NCBI GenBank assembly: GCA_003719395.1
Contig: RHMC01000004.1
Coordinates: forward strand, 60,172-124,171
Source: Streptomyces altiplanensis
GTDB lineage: Bacteria; Actinomycetota; Actinomycetes; Streptomycetales; Streptomycetaceae
Length of the DNA stretch: 64,000 nt
Direction of reading: 5' to 3'
Position numbers and translations under genes: made by a program
Part shown: positions 45,647 through 55,777 of the stretch, in pieces
Position numbering within the stretch: position 1 is the stretch's first letter
Layout of the letters: every line of letters starts with the position of its first letter
The notes under the pieces: generated by a model
The model's database searches: none
What the model was told of the DNA's origin: nothing
What the model saw: only the letters and a program-made list of their open reading frames with translations

Positions 45647-46591
45647 CTACGACTCCTTGTGGGACAGGGCACGCACGGTGCGGGAGGGGCTGGGGCGGCC
45701 CAGCCGTTCGGCCATCCACGCGCTGGTGGCGGTGAGCCGGCCGAGGTCGACCCCGGTCTCGACGCCGAGGCCGTCGAGCATCCACACGAGGTCCTCGGTG
45801 GCGAGGTTTCCGGTGGCGCTCTTCGCGTACGGGCAGCCGCCGAGGCCGCCCGCGGAGGCGTCCACGGTGGTGACGCCGTACTGGAGCGCGGCGAGGGTGT
45901 TGGCGAGGGCCTGGCCGTACGTGTCGTGGAAGTGCACGCCGATCACGGAGGCCGGGACTCCGGCCTCGTCGAGGGCGGTGAGCAGGGCCAGGACGTGGCC
46001 GGGGGTGGCCACGCCGATCGTGTCGCCGAGGCTCAGCTCGTCGCAGCCGAGGCCGAGGAGCGCCTTGGCCGCCTTGACCACTTGCCGGACCGGGACCGCC
46101 CCTTCCCACGGGTCGCCGAAGCACATGGAGAGGTAGCCGCGTACATGGACCTCCTCCTCCTTCGCGCGGGCGACGACCGGCTCGAACATGGCGAGCGACT
46201 CGTCGACGGTCCGGTTGAGGTTGCGGCGCGCGAAGGTCTCGGTCGCGCTCCCGAACACGGCGATGCGGCGCGCGCCGAGGGCGAGGGCGCGGTCGAGGCC
46301 GCGGGCGTTCGGCACGAGCACCGGGAGCTCGGCGACTCCTCGCAAGTCGTGCAGGAGGGGGAACAGTGCCTCGGCGTCGGCGAGTTGGGGCACCCACTCG
46401 GGGCGTACGAAGCTGGTCGCCTCGACGGTGGTGAGCCCGGCGCCGGCGAGGCGGTGGATGAACTCGGCCTTCACCTCCGTCGGTACGACGGTCTTCTCGT
46501 TCTGGAGGCCGTCGCGGGCGCCGACTTCGTGGATGCGTACGCGAGCCGGCAGGCCCGCCGCAGGCACCCGCATGGGCAGTCCGTCGGTCAT
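45647..46591 (-). CDS. Hydroxymethylglutaryl-CoA lyase
   Basis: 314 aa DRE-TIM-family lyase, full length. The substrate and metal motif is EVGARDGLQNE, the metal histidines are in HFHDTYGQ, and the catalytic Cys is in the glycine loop GGLGGCPYAKSATGN. It splits HMG-CoA to acetyl-CoA and acetoacetate, the last step of leucine degradation. Its start overlaps the upstream biotin carboxylase stop (ATGA), and the dehydrogenase starts three bases after its stop. Confidence 0.93.
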   Translation of the reverse strand: MTDGLPMRVPAAGLPARVRIHEVGARDGLQNEKTVVPTEVKAEFIHRLAGAGLTTVEATSFVRPEWVPQLADAEALFPLLHDLRGVAELPVLVPNARGLDRALALGARRIAVFGSATETFARRNLNRTVDESLAMFEPVVARAKEEEVHVRGYLSMCFGDPWEGAVPVRQVVKAAKALLGLGCDELSLGDTIGVATPGHVLALLTALDEAGVPASVIGVHFHDTYGQALANTLAALQYGVTTVDASAGGLGGCPYAKSATGNLATEDLVWMLDGLGVETGVDLGRLTATSAWMAERLGRPSPSRTVRALSHKES

Positions 46592-48752
46592 GACTCCTCC
46601 TGCGGGGTGACCACGGCCAGGACCTGGTCCATGGCCACGGTGGAGCCCGGCGTCACGTCGAGCTCGGTGACGGTGCCGGCGTGCGGGGCGGAGATGACGT
46701 GCTCCATCTTCATCGCCTCGACGACGAGCAGGCTCTGCCCGGCGTCGACGTGGTCCCCGACGGCCACCTTGACCACGGTGACGGTGCCGGGCATGGGCGC
46801 GGCGAGGGTGTCGACGTCCGAGCGGGCGCCGCCGGTCAGGCTCGCCTCGACGGGGTCGTGGTGCTGGACGTGCCAGGAGTCCCCGTCCCGGCCCAGCCAC
46901 GTGCCCTCCGGGCCGGTGGCGTGGCGGAAGGTGTGTGTCACGCCGGCGAGTTCGACGGTGACGGTGCCGGCGTCGGCGTCGACGATGCGCGCGCGGACCG
47001 GAAGCCGTTCCTCCGCCGCCCCGCCCCTTCCCGGCTGCGGAGTGTGCGGCTCCGCCGCGACAGGGGGCAGGTCCCCGGATGCCGTGGGCGGCGGCTGCGC
47101 GCCGGTGGGGGCGACCGGTTCCAGGGGGACGGCGGTTGCCAGGTCCGGGGCCGGGGGCCGTGCTTCGGGGATCAGGACCTCCTGGCCCGTCGCCGTGGCG
47201 CGGAGCCGGATCTCCACCGGGTCGTGGCCCGGTACGCGGGCGTGGTGGACCGTCCAGGCGGGGGAGCCGCCCAGGCGCCAGCCCGTGCGGGCGGAGAAGG
47301 GGTCCGTCCAGCGGGGTGTGCTGCCGGCGACAGCCGGCTCTGCCGACCTCAGCAGCGCCGCCGCCGCGTACACCTCCGGCGGGATCCCGTCCGGGACCAG
47401 GCTGTCCGCGTCGCGCTCGACGAGGCCGGTGTCGAGGTCGCCGGAGACGACGTCGGGGTGGGCCAGCAGGCGGCGCAGGAAACCGGCGTTGGTCGGGACG
47501 CCGAGGACGACGGTGTCCGCCAGGGCCGCGCGCAGGCGGCGCAGGGCGGTGGCGCGGTCCGGGGCGTACGCGATCACCTTGGACAGCATGGGGTCGTAGA
47601 GGCTGCCGACTTCCGTGCCCTGCGTGAGCCCGGAGTCGGTCCGCGCTCCGTCACCCTGCGGTTCGTGCAGAGCCAGGACCGTGCCGCCCGAGGGCAGGAA
47701 GCCGCGGGACGGGTCCTCGGCGCAGATGCGGGCCTCGACCGCGTGGCCCGTGAGCGCGATGTCCTTCTGGGTGAAGGGGAGTTCCTCGCCGGCCGCGACC
47801 CGCAGCTGCCACTCCACCAGGTCCAGGCCGGTGATCAGCTCGGTCACCGGGTGTTCCACCTGGAGGCGGGTGTTCATCTCCATGAAGTAGTACGACGACG
47901 GGTCGTTGCCCGGGACGATGAACTCCACCGTGCCCGCGCCCCGGTAGCCGCAGGAGCGCGCCGCCTGGACCGCCGCCTCGCCCATCGCCGCGCGTGTGGC
48001 CTCGTCCAGGAGGACCGACGGGGCCTCCTCGATGATCTTCTGGTGGCGGCGCTGGAGGGAGCACTCGCGCTCGCCCAGGTGGACGACGTTGCCGTGGGCG
48101 TCCGCCAGGACCTGGATCTCGATGTGCCGGGGCCGGTCGATCCACCGCTCCACCAGCAGCGTGTCGTCGCCGAACGACGCCCGCGCCTCGCGCCGCGCCG
48201 CCGCGATCTCCTCCGCCAGCGCGGACTCGGCCCGCGTCAGCCGCATGCCCTTGCCGCCGCCGCCCGCCGAGGGCTTGAGGAGGACCGGCATGCCGATCTC
48301 CCGCGCCGCCGCCGCCAGCTCGTCGTCGGTCAGGCCGCTGCCGGACGAACCGGGGACGACCGGGACGCCCGCCGCCCGTACCGTCTCCTTCGCCCGGATC
48401 TTGTCGCCCATGAGCGCGATGGCGACGCGGGCGGCCCGATGAAGGCGAGCCCCGCGTCCGCGCAGGCCTGCGCGAACGCCGCGTTCTCGGCGAGGAAGCC
48501 GTAACCGGGGTGGACGGCCCGGGGCGCCGGTACGGGCCGCCGCCTCCAGCAGGCGGTCGGCCCGCAGATAGCTCTCCGCCGCCGCCGCCGGGCCGATGCG
48601 GACGGCCGTGTCGGCCTCCCGCACGTGGCGGCGTCCGCGTCCGCGTCGCTGAACACGGCCACCGAGCGCACGCCCAGCTGTCGCAGGGTGCGGATGACGC
48701 GGACCGCGATCTCACCGCGGTTGGCGACCAGAACTGTGTCGAACATCGTCAT
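46588..48752 (-). CDS. Acyl-CoA (methylcrotonyl-type) carboxylase biotin carboxylase/BCCP subunit (three frameshifts)
   Basis: 721 aa after three corrections (missing near 48629, extra near 48522, missing near 48425). The N-terminal biotin carboxylase has [19 protein letters not shown] and the ATP-grasp loop [12 protein letters not shown]. The C-terminal biotinyl domain carries the acceptor lysine in [11 protein letters not shown]. The ~650-720 aa length with an internal BT linker is typical of MCC/PCC alpha subunits. It carboxylates 3-methylcrotonyl-CoA together with the next gene, by operon context. All three breaks lie in the first 110 residues. Confidence 0.85.
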
Positions 48753-48759
48753 GTGTCAC

Positions 48760-50377
48760 TCACATCCGGAAGACGCCGAAGGCGGGGTCGGACAGCGGGG
48801 CGTTGGCACAGGCGGTCAGGGCCAGACCCACCACCTGCCGGGTCTCCAACGGGTCGATGACCCCGTCGTCCCACAGCCGCGCCGTCGCGTAGTAGGCGTT
48901 GCCCTGGGTCTCGTACTGCTCGCGGACCGGGGCCTTGAAGGACTCCTCCTCGGACGCGGACCAGGACTCCCCCCGTGCCTCGATCTGGTCCCGCTTGACC
49001 GTCGCCAGCACCGACGCCGCCTGCTCGCCGCCCATCACCGAGATCTTCGCGTTGGGCCACATCCACAGGAAGCGCGGGGAGTACGCCCGCCCGCACATCG
49101 AGTAGTTGCCCGCGCCGTACGACCCGCCGACCACGACCGTCAGCTTCGGGACGCGCGTGCAGGCCACCGCCGTGACCATCTTCGCGCCGTGCTTGGCGAT
49201 GCCGCCCGCCTCGTAGTCCTTGCCGACCATGAACCCCGAGATGTTCTGGAGGAAGAGCAGGGGAATACCGCGCTGGTCGCACAGCTCGATGAAGTGCGCG
49301 CCCTTCTGGGCGGATTCGGAGAAGAGGATGCCGTTGTTGGCGACGATGCCCACCGGGTGGCCGTGGACCCGGGCGAACCCGGTCACCAGGGTCTGGCCGT
49401 ACTCCGCCTTGAACTCCTGGAAGCGCGAGCCGTCGACGGTACGCGCGATGACCTCCCGCACGTCGTAGGGCGTACGGGGGTCCACCGGCACCGCGCCGTA
49501 GAGCCCGGCCGGATCCACCTTCGGCTCCTCGACGGGCTCCACCGGCCACGGCAGCGGCCCGCGCTCCGGCAGCGTCGCCACGATGTTGCGGACGATGCGC
49601 AGCGCGTGCGCGTCGTCCTCGGCGAGGTGGTCGGTCACCCCCGAGACACGGGAGTGGACCTCGCCGCCGCCCAGTTCCTCCGCCGTGACGACCTCGCCGG
49701 TCGCCGCCTTCACCAGCGGCGGCCCTCCCAGGAAGATCGTGCCCTGGTTCCGCACGATCACGGCCTCGTCGCTCATCGCCGGGACGTACGCCCCGCCCGC
49801 CGTGCAGGACCCGAGGACGGCGGCGATCTGCGGGATGCCCGCCCCCGACATCCGCGCCTGGTTGTAGAAGATCCGCCCGAAGTGCTCCCGGTCCGGGAAC
49901 ACCTCGTCCTGCATCGGCAGGAACGCACCGCCGGAGTCCACCAGGTACAGGCACGGCAGCCGGTTCTCCAGCGCCACCTCCTGCGCCCGCAGGTGCTTCT
50001 TCACTGTCATCGGGTAGTACGTGCCGCCCTTGACCGTGGCGTCGTTCGCGACGACCACGCACTCGCGGCCGCTCACCCGCCCGATCCCCGCGATCACACC
50101 CGCCGCCGGCGCCGCGCCCCCCGTACATTCCCTCCGCAGCCAGCGGCGCCAGCTCCAGGAACGGCGACCCGGGATCCAGCAGCGCGTCCACCCGGTCGCG
50201 CGGCAGCAGCTTGCCGCGCGCCGTGTGCCGGGCGCGGGCCTTCTCGCCGCCACCCAGCCGCGCCGCGGCGAGCCGCCCGCGCAGCCCCTCCACGAGTTCC
50301 TGGTGAGCCGTTTCATTGGCCCGCCATGCCTCGGCTGCCGGATCGGCGGTGCTGGTCAGCACCGGTGCCTGCCGCAT
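48760..50377 (-). CDS. Acyl-CoA carboxylase carboxyltransferase subunit (one extra base)
   Basis: 538 aa carboxyltransferase of the MCC-beta/AccD type. Crotonase-fold blocks include [37 protein letters not shown] and [30 protein letters not shown] is characteristic of methylcrotonyl-CoA carboxylase beta subunits. One extra base in the C run at 50117-50122 splits the first ~85 residues from the rest. ATG at 50377. First gene of the operon; two copies of a TetR-type operator motif lie just upstream. Confidence 0.87.
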
Positions 50378-50420
50378 CTCCTGAGCCCCCTCGCCCGGTC
50401 GGTGTGCTGTCGGTGAGCAT

Positions 50421-50463
50421 GTTAATGAGCGTTAACGCCTTCTCAGGTTAACGACCGCTAACC
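50421..50463. promoter_or_regulatory. Two TetR-type operator copies upstream of the carboxylase operon
   Basis: GTTAATGAGCGTTAAC (50421-50436) and GGTTAACGACCGCTAACC (50446-50463) are near-palindromes of the form GTTAnCGnnCGnTAAC, 26 bp apart, between the divergent carboxyltransferase and DUF418 genes. The same motif precedes the tetR gene at 51794-51811. Confidence 0.7.
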
Positions 50464-50589
50464 CCCCTGTCCAGGGCTCTCCGCCCGGAGTGGGGTGGGG
50501 GATTCGTCCTGCGGTATGACGCACTGGTGTCCGAGGGCTGTCAGGATCTGTTCGGACTGCGTACGGGGTGCAATACGGGGGCGGGGCTT

Positions 50590-51809
50590 GTGGCCACACT
50601 GCGAGACACGGCGGAAACCGGGACGGGGCCGCAGCCGCGGCAGCGCGTTCTGGAGGTGGACGCCCTCCGCGGATTCGCGCTCCTCGGGATCCTCCTGGTC
50701 AACAGTCTGACCATGGCCGGCCCCTACGGCCTGGTGGGCGGCCGGCCTGAGGGCGCCGCCGACTCCGTGGCCCTCTGGCTGGTCCAGTTCCTCGCGCAGA
50801 GCAAGTTCTATCTGCTCTTCTCGTTCCTCTTCGGCTACAGCTTCACCCTCCAGGCGGCCTCGGCCGAGCGCGCCGGCGCCCGCTTCGGGCCGCGGACGAT
50901 GCGGCGGCTGCTGGGGCTCTTCGTCCTCGGCGCCCTGCACGCGGTGTTCCTCTACGTCGGCGACATCCTGACGACGTACGCCCTGCTCGGCCTGATCCTC
51001 TTCGCCGCCCGCCGGGCCACCCCCGAAGGCGCGTACCGCGCCGCGCTGTGGGTGTGGGGCGCCTTCGGCTCGGCCTGCTGCTGCTCGGCGCGCTCGCGAC
51101 GCTGGCCGACCCGGGCGCGGAAACCGCGCCGGGCGCCGCCGCCGCGGAGGCCGCCGAACTCACCGCCGCCTACCGGGGCGGCTTCGCCGACGTCGTCGGC
51201 GCGAACCTGGAACAGGTGTGGTTCGCCGCCGTCGCGCTGCTGACCATAGGCGGCCTCGTCGTCGCCGTCTTCCTGCTGGGGCTGGCGGCCGGCAAGCGGC
51301 AGTGGCTCACCCGCGTGAGCACCGCCGGTCTGCGCCGCATCCTGGTGACCGGCCTCTGCGTGGGCGTGCCCACGGCCGCCTTCTCCGCCGCCGGCACGGC
51401 GGGCCCGCTCCCCGCCCGCTGGGAACTGCTCGCCGGGATGGCCGGCACCGTCTTCGCCCCGGTGCTCACCGCCGCGTACGTCGCCGGACTGCTGCTCTGG
51501 TTCGGTACGCCGGGCGGGGCGCGGGCGGCGGGGATCCTCGCGCCGGCCGGGCGCATGGCGCTGACCCACTACCTCACCCAGTCGCTCGTCATGGCCCTGG
51601 TCTTCACGGGCTACGGCCTCGGTCTGTACGGACGCCTGGGCATCGCCGTCCCGGTCTGCCTCGCGCTCTTCCTGTACGCGGCGCAGATCGCCCTCAGCGG
51701 CCCGCTGCTGCGCCGGTGCCGGCTCGGACCGGTGGAGTGGCTGCTGCGGGGGTTCACTCATTTCCGCGAGCGTCCCCGCGGGCGTTCCCATGAGGTTAAC
51801 GGGCGCTAA
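50590..51809 (+). CDS. DUF418 family membrane protein (one-base deletion)
   Basis: 406 aa after restoring one G near 51067. The N-terminal RQRVLEVDALRGFALLGILLVN is the DUF418/HgdE-like opening, followed by about eight hydrophobic helices. The C-terminal DUF418 domain has PAGRMALTHYLTQSLVMAL. Function is unknown; the family belongs to the acyltransferase-3-like membrane group. GTG at 50590. The stop codon lies within the tetR operator, so the gene abuts the tetR promoter. It is divergent from the carboxylase operon and probably shares its regulator. Confidence 0.75.
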
Positions 51810-51811
51810 CC
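51794..51811. promoter_or_regulatory. TetR operator upstream of tetR
   Basis: GGTTAACGGGCGCTAACC, identical to the copy at 50446-50463 except for the two central bases. It lies 21 bp before the tetR start, suggesting autoregulation. Confidence 0.75.
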
Positions 51812-51831
51812 GGCCGGTTTAGAATGACCTC

Positions 51832-52452
51832 ATGAGCACCAACGCCGCCGCCCGCGTCGCGGCCCCGACCCGCCGCGAGCAGATCCTCAAAGAGGCCGCC
51901 CGCCTCTTCGCCGAGCGCGGCTTCCACGGTGTGGGCGTGGACGAGATAGGCGCCGCCGTCGGCATCAGCGGCCCCGGTCTCTACCGCCACTTCCCGGGCA
52001 AGGACGCCATGCTCGCCGAACTGCTCGTCGGCATCAGCGAGCGGCTGCTGGACGGCGGCAGGCAGCGCGCCGCGGCGGAGTCCGCGGACAGCCCGGAGGC
52101 GGTGCTCGGCTCCCTCATCGACGGCCACATCGACTTCGCCCTCGACGACCGGCCCCTGATCACCCTGCACGACCGCGAACTGGACCGGCTCAGGGAGAGC
52201 GACCGCAAGCGGGTGCGCCGGCTCCAGCGGCAGTACGTCGAACTGTGGGTCGCCGTCGTACGGGAGCTGAATCCCGGCGTACCGGAGGCGGAGGCGCGGT
52301 CGGCCGTGCACGCGGTGTTCGGACTGCTGAACTCGACGCCGCACCTCGGGGCGTACGGCAAGGGGCTGCCGGGGCGGGCGGCGATGGAAGGGCTGCTGCG
52401 GCGGCTGGCGCACGGCGCGTTCGGCGCGCTCGCGCCGCGCACCGCGGCCTGA
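51832..52452 (+). CDS. TetR-family regulator of the acyl-CoA catabolic operon
   Basis: 206 aa. The N-terminal helix-turn-helix is VDEIGAAVGISGPGLYRHFP (about residues 41-60), then an all-helical ligand domain with DPLITLHDRELD-like acidic and His residues. An operator identical in both arms lies before its own gene and before the carboxylase operon. The likely inducer is an acyl-CoA of leucine breakdown, by analogy with other acyl-CoA-responsive TetR proteins; this is inference. Confidence 0.85.
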   Translation: MSTNAAARVAAPTRREQILKEAARLFAERGFHGVGVDEIGAAVGISGPGLYRHFPGKDAMLAELLVGISERLLDGGRQRAAAESADSPEAVLGSLIDGHIDFALDDRPLITLHDRELDRLRESDRKRVRRLQRQYVELWVAVVRELNPGVPEAEARSAVHAVFGLLNSTPHLGAYGKGLPGRAAMEGLLRRLAHGAFGALAPRTAA

Positions 52453-52460
52453 CCCGCCTT

Positions 52461-52517
52461 CTCCGGCTTCCTCGGCTCCTCCGGCTCCTCCGGCTCCTCC
52501 GGCTTCTTCGGCGGCGG
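52461..52517 (+). repeat. 9-bp tandem repeat (GGCTCCTCC)
   Basis: About five to six copies of GGCTCCTCC and variants between tetR and the phosphatase gene. Low-complexity intergenic DNA. Confidence 0.8.
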
Positions 52518-52559
52518 CTTTCCCGGACGGGGGCCGCAGCAGGACGGCACAATGGGCTC

Positions 52560-53347
52560 ATGCCGATACCCAGCCGCGCCGCCCTCGTCGACCATCTCAC
52601 CCGCACCCGCATCGCCGGTGACGTCGCCACCCCCCGCGACAACAACCTCTCCCACTACCGCAAGCTCGCGAACGGCGACCGTCACTACTGGCTCGGCCTC
52701 GAACTCGGCGACCGCTGGACCGACGAGCAGGACGTCCTCGCCGTGATGGCGGAGCGCTGCGGCGTCAGCGACGACCCCGGGCACCGCAGCGGCCAGGACA
52801 CCATCGACCCCGAACTGACCGTCGACGCGCTGGAGCGGATGGCGGCGCGGCTGCGCAAGGCCGCCGCCGGCAAGGAGCGCGTGCTGTTCGCGACCGGGCA
52901 CCCCGGGGGGCTCCTCGACGTGCACCGCGCGACCGCGGACGCGCTGCGCATCGCGGGCTGCGAGATCGTACGGATCCCGGGCGGGCTCACCGCCGACGAG
53001 GGCATGGTGTTCCAGTTCGCGGACGTCGCGATGCTGGAGCGCGGCGCGACGCTGTGGCACACGCACTCGCCCGAGCCGATGAAGGCGATCCTCGACGGCC
53101 TGGAGCGCGAGGGGCGGCCGCTGCCGACCTGGTCGTCGCCGACCACGGGTGGGCCGGCTGCGCGGGACAGCGCGGGATCGACGCGGTCGGGTACGCCGAC
53201 TGCAACGACCCGGCGCTCTTCATCGCCGAGGCCGAGGGCACGCTCCAGGTCACCGTCCCGCTCGACGACCACGTCACCGACCCGCGCTTCTACGACCCGA
53301 TGACGGCCTACCTGCTGGACGCGGCCGGCCTGCTGGGCACGGTCTGA
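52560..53347 (+). CDS. Conserved phosphatase-like protein (one-base deletion)
   Basis: 262 aa after restoring one C near 53127, joining EGRPL to PDLVVADHGWAGCAG. The protein is a conserved actinobacterial type usually annotated simply as phosphatase. I see ATGHPGGLLDVHRATADAL and VADHGWAGCAGQRGIDAVGY as its conserved blocks, with His and Asp residues suited to metal binding. No signal peptide. ATG at 52560. Biochemical role unknown. Confidence 0.6.
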
Positions 53348-53477
53348 CCCGGTGTGCTGAGGTGCTGCACCACGACGCGGACTTCGAGACCGTCGCCGGA
53401 GCCACCGGACAGCCCGCGAGGTGGGTGGCACCTCCGGGCACCCTCTGCCGCCGGACGCCGCCGGACGCCGCCGGGGG

Positions 53478-54351
53478 TCAGCGCGGGACCCGGACCACGC
53501 CCTCCTGGATGACGGAGATCGCGAGCCGGCCGTCCCGCGTGTAGATCCTGGCCTGCCCCAGACCCCGCCCGCCCGACGAGGACGGCGACTCCTGGTCGTA
53601 CAGCAGCCATTCGTCCGCCCGGAACGGCCGGTGGAACCACATCGCGTGGTCCGAGCGAGGCGCCGACGACGTCGCCGGTCGTCCAGCCGCCGCGCCCGTG
53701 GGCCAGCAGCACCGAGTCGAGCAGCGTCATGTCGGAGACGTAGGTGGCGAGGCAGACGTGCAGCAGCGGATCGTCGGCCAGCTTGCCGTTCGTACGGAAC
53801 CACACCTGCGAGCGCGGCTCGCGCGGTTCACCGACCGTGCCGTACGGCGGGGCGTCCACGTACCGCAGATCGACCGCCGCGCGGGCTTCGAGCAGGCGGT
53901 CGACGACGCAGGGGTCGACGAAGTGGTCCGCGTACTCCGGCAGCATCTGGGCGGCCGTGGGCAGCGTCTCGGGGTCCGGCGCCGGCGGCATGTCCGCCTG
54001 GTGCTCCAGGCCCTCCTCGTACGTCTGGAACGACGCGGAGAGGTGGAACACCGGCTGGCCGTGCTGGACCGCGACGACGCGCCGGGTGGTGAAGGAGCGG
54101 TCGTCGCGGATGCGGTCGACGGTGTAGACGATCGGCGCGCCCGGGTCGCCGGCGCGCAGGAAGTACGCGTGCAGGGAGTGGGCGAGCCGGTCCTCGGGGA
54201 CGGTGCGGCCCGCCGCGACCAGCGCCTGGGCGGCCACCTGGCCGCCGAAGACGCGCGGGACGACGGCGGAGCGCGACCGGCCCCGGAAATAGTCCTGCTC
54301 GATCTGCTCCAGGTCGAGCAGATCGAGCAGGCTGTCGAGCGCTTCGGTCAC
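53478..54351 (-). CDS. Acyl-CoA thioesterase II (TesB-like; one extra base)
   Basis: 290 aa double hot-dog thioesterase. The first hot-dog has RVFGGQVAAQALVAAGRTV and the second has DHAMWFHRPFRADEWLLYDQ. The catalytic Asp-Gln-Thr type residues lie in these blocks (the first D of DHAMW, later Q in GLGQARIYTRDG). An extra base near 53652 breaks the frame; correction moves the stop from 53308 to 53478. GTG start at 54351. It lies five bases downstream of the acyl-CoA dehydrogenase stop, forming a two-gene fatty-acid unit. Confidence 0.85.
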
Positions 54352-54356
54352 CTGGA

Positions 54357-55513
54357 CTACAGGCCCATCGACTTGGCGATGATGGACTTCATGACCTCGC
54401 TCGTGCCGCCGTAGATGCGGTTGACGCGGTTGTCGGCGTACAGGCGGGCGATCGGGTACTCGTTCATGTAGCCGTAGCCGCCGTGCAGCTGGAGGCAGCG
54501 GTCGATGACGCGGTGGGCGACCTCGGTGCAGAACAGCTTCGCGGACGCGGCCTCGGCGGGCGTCAGCTCGCCGGCGTCCAGAGCCTCCAGGGCGCGGTCG
54601 GCCACGCCTCGGCGGCGTCCACCTCGGCCTGGCAGGCGGCCAGTTCGAACTTGGTGTTCTGGAAGGACGCGACCGGCTTGCCGAAGACGGTGCGGTCCGT
54701 GACGTAACTCTGGGCGAACCGGACGGCGGCCTTGGCCTGCGCGTACGCGCCGAAGGCGATGCCCCAGCGCTCGGAGGCCAGGTTCGTGCCGAGGTAGTAG
54801 AAGCCCTTGTTCTCCTCGCCGAGCAGGTCCTCGACCGGCACCTTCACGTCGACGAACGCCAGCTCGGCGGTGTCGGAGGTGCGCAGGCCGAGCTTGTCCA
54901 GCTTGCGGCCGACGGAGTAGCCCTCGGACTTGGTGTCCACGGCGAACAGGGAGATGCCGAAGCGGCGGTCCTCGGCGCTCGGGGCGGAGGTGCGGGCGCA
55001 CACGATGACGCGGTCGGCGTGCACGCCGCCGGTGATGAAGGTCTTGGCGCCGTTGAGGACGTAGTGCGTGCCGTCCTCGGAGAGCTTGGCGGTGGTCTTC
55101 ATGCCCGCGACGTCGGAGCCGGTGCCCGGCTCGGTCATCGCCAGCGCCCACATCTCCTCGCCGGAGACGAACCTGGGCAGGAAGCGCTTCTTCTGCTCGT
55201 CGGTGGCGAGCATCTTGATGTAGGGCAGGGCGAGCAGCACGTGCACGCCGGAACCGCCGAAGTTGACGCCCGCGCGCGCGGTCTCCTCGTAGAGCACGGC
55301 CTCGAACTTGTGCGTGTCCAGGCCCGCGCCGCCGAACTCCTCGGGGACGCTGATGCCGAAGACGCCCAGCTCGCCGAGCTTGTAGTAGAAGTCGCGCGGC
55401 GCCTGGCCAGCGGCGAACCACTCGTCGTAGACGGGGGCGACCTCGGCCTCGATGAAGGCGCGGATGGTCTCCCGGAACGCCTGGTGGTCCTCGTTGAAAA
55501 CGCTACGGCGCAC
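54357..55513 (-). CDS. Acyl-CoA dehydrogenase (one-base deletion)
   Basis: 385 aa after restoring one base near 54605 (DAAEA to VADRALEALDAGEL). Signature 1 is LAMTEPGTGSDVAGMKTTA, and the catalytic Glu is in LHGGYGYMNEYPIARLYADN. GTG at 55513. The long-chain type is suggested by the C-terminal DNRVNRIYGGTSEVMK. It pairs with the TesB-like thioesterase. It is the last core gene before the accessory island. Confidence 0.88.
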
Positions 55514-55633
55514 GACGACGCCCTCCCTCTGTCCTCAGCTCCGGCTTCGACCCGGCTTGTCTAAGCGCTTGCTCAGTCGAAGTTACCGGGTGGTCACCAG
55601 GGCTGTCCAGGTCGGTGCACGGTCATACGCGTC

Positions 55634-55694
55634 ACAGCCAGCGCAGCGCGAACCAGAGGTCCATCCGTACGTCGGCGTCGTCCAGGTCGGGTCG
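55634..55694 (-). repeat. Left island boundary: displaced 3' end of pucR (attL-like)
   Basis: Minus-strand codons read LDDADVRMDLWFALRWL and then stop, matching LDDADVRMEFWMALRHS at the true end of the PucR-family gene at 63119. In DNA the stretch from CCAGA to GTCGA is about 85% identical to its partner and in the same orientation. No further pucR sequence lies upstream. This is the layout of an attachment site left by integration into the 3' end of a gene. Confidence 0.65.
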
Positions 55695-55777
55695 ACGACG
55701 ACAGGGAGGATCAGAGGCTTCCTGCAGCGAGCCGATGTCCTTGATGACCATTACCCTGGCCGCGGAGAGGGGGCAGC

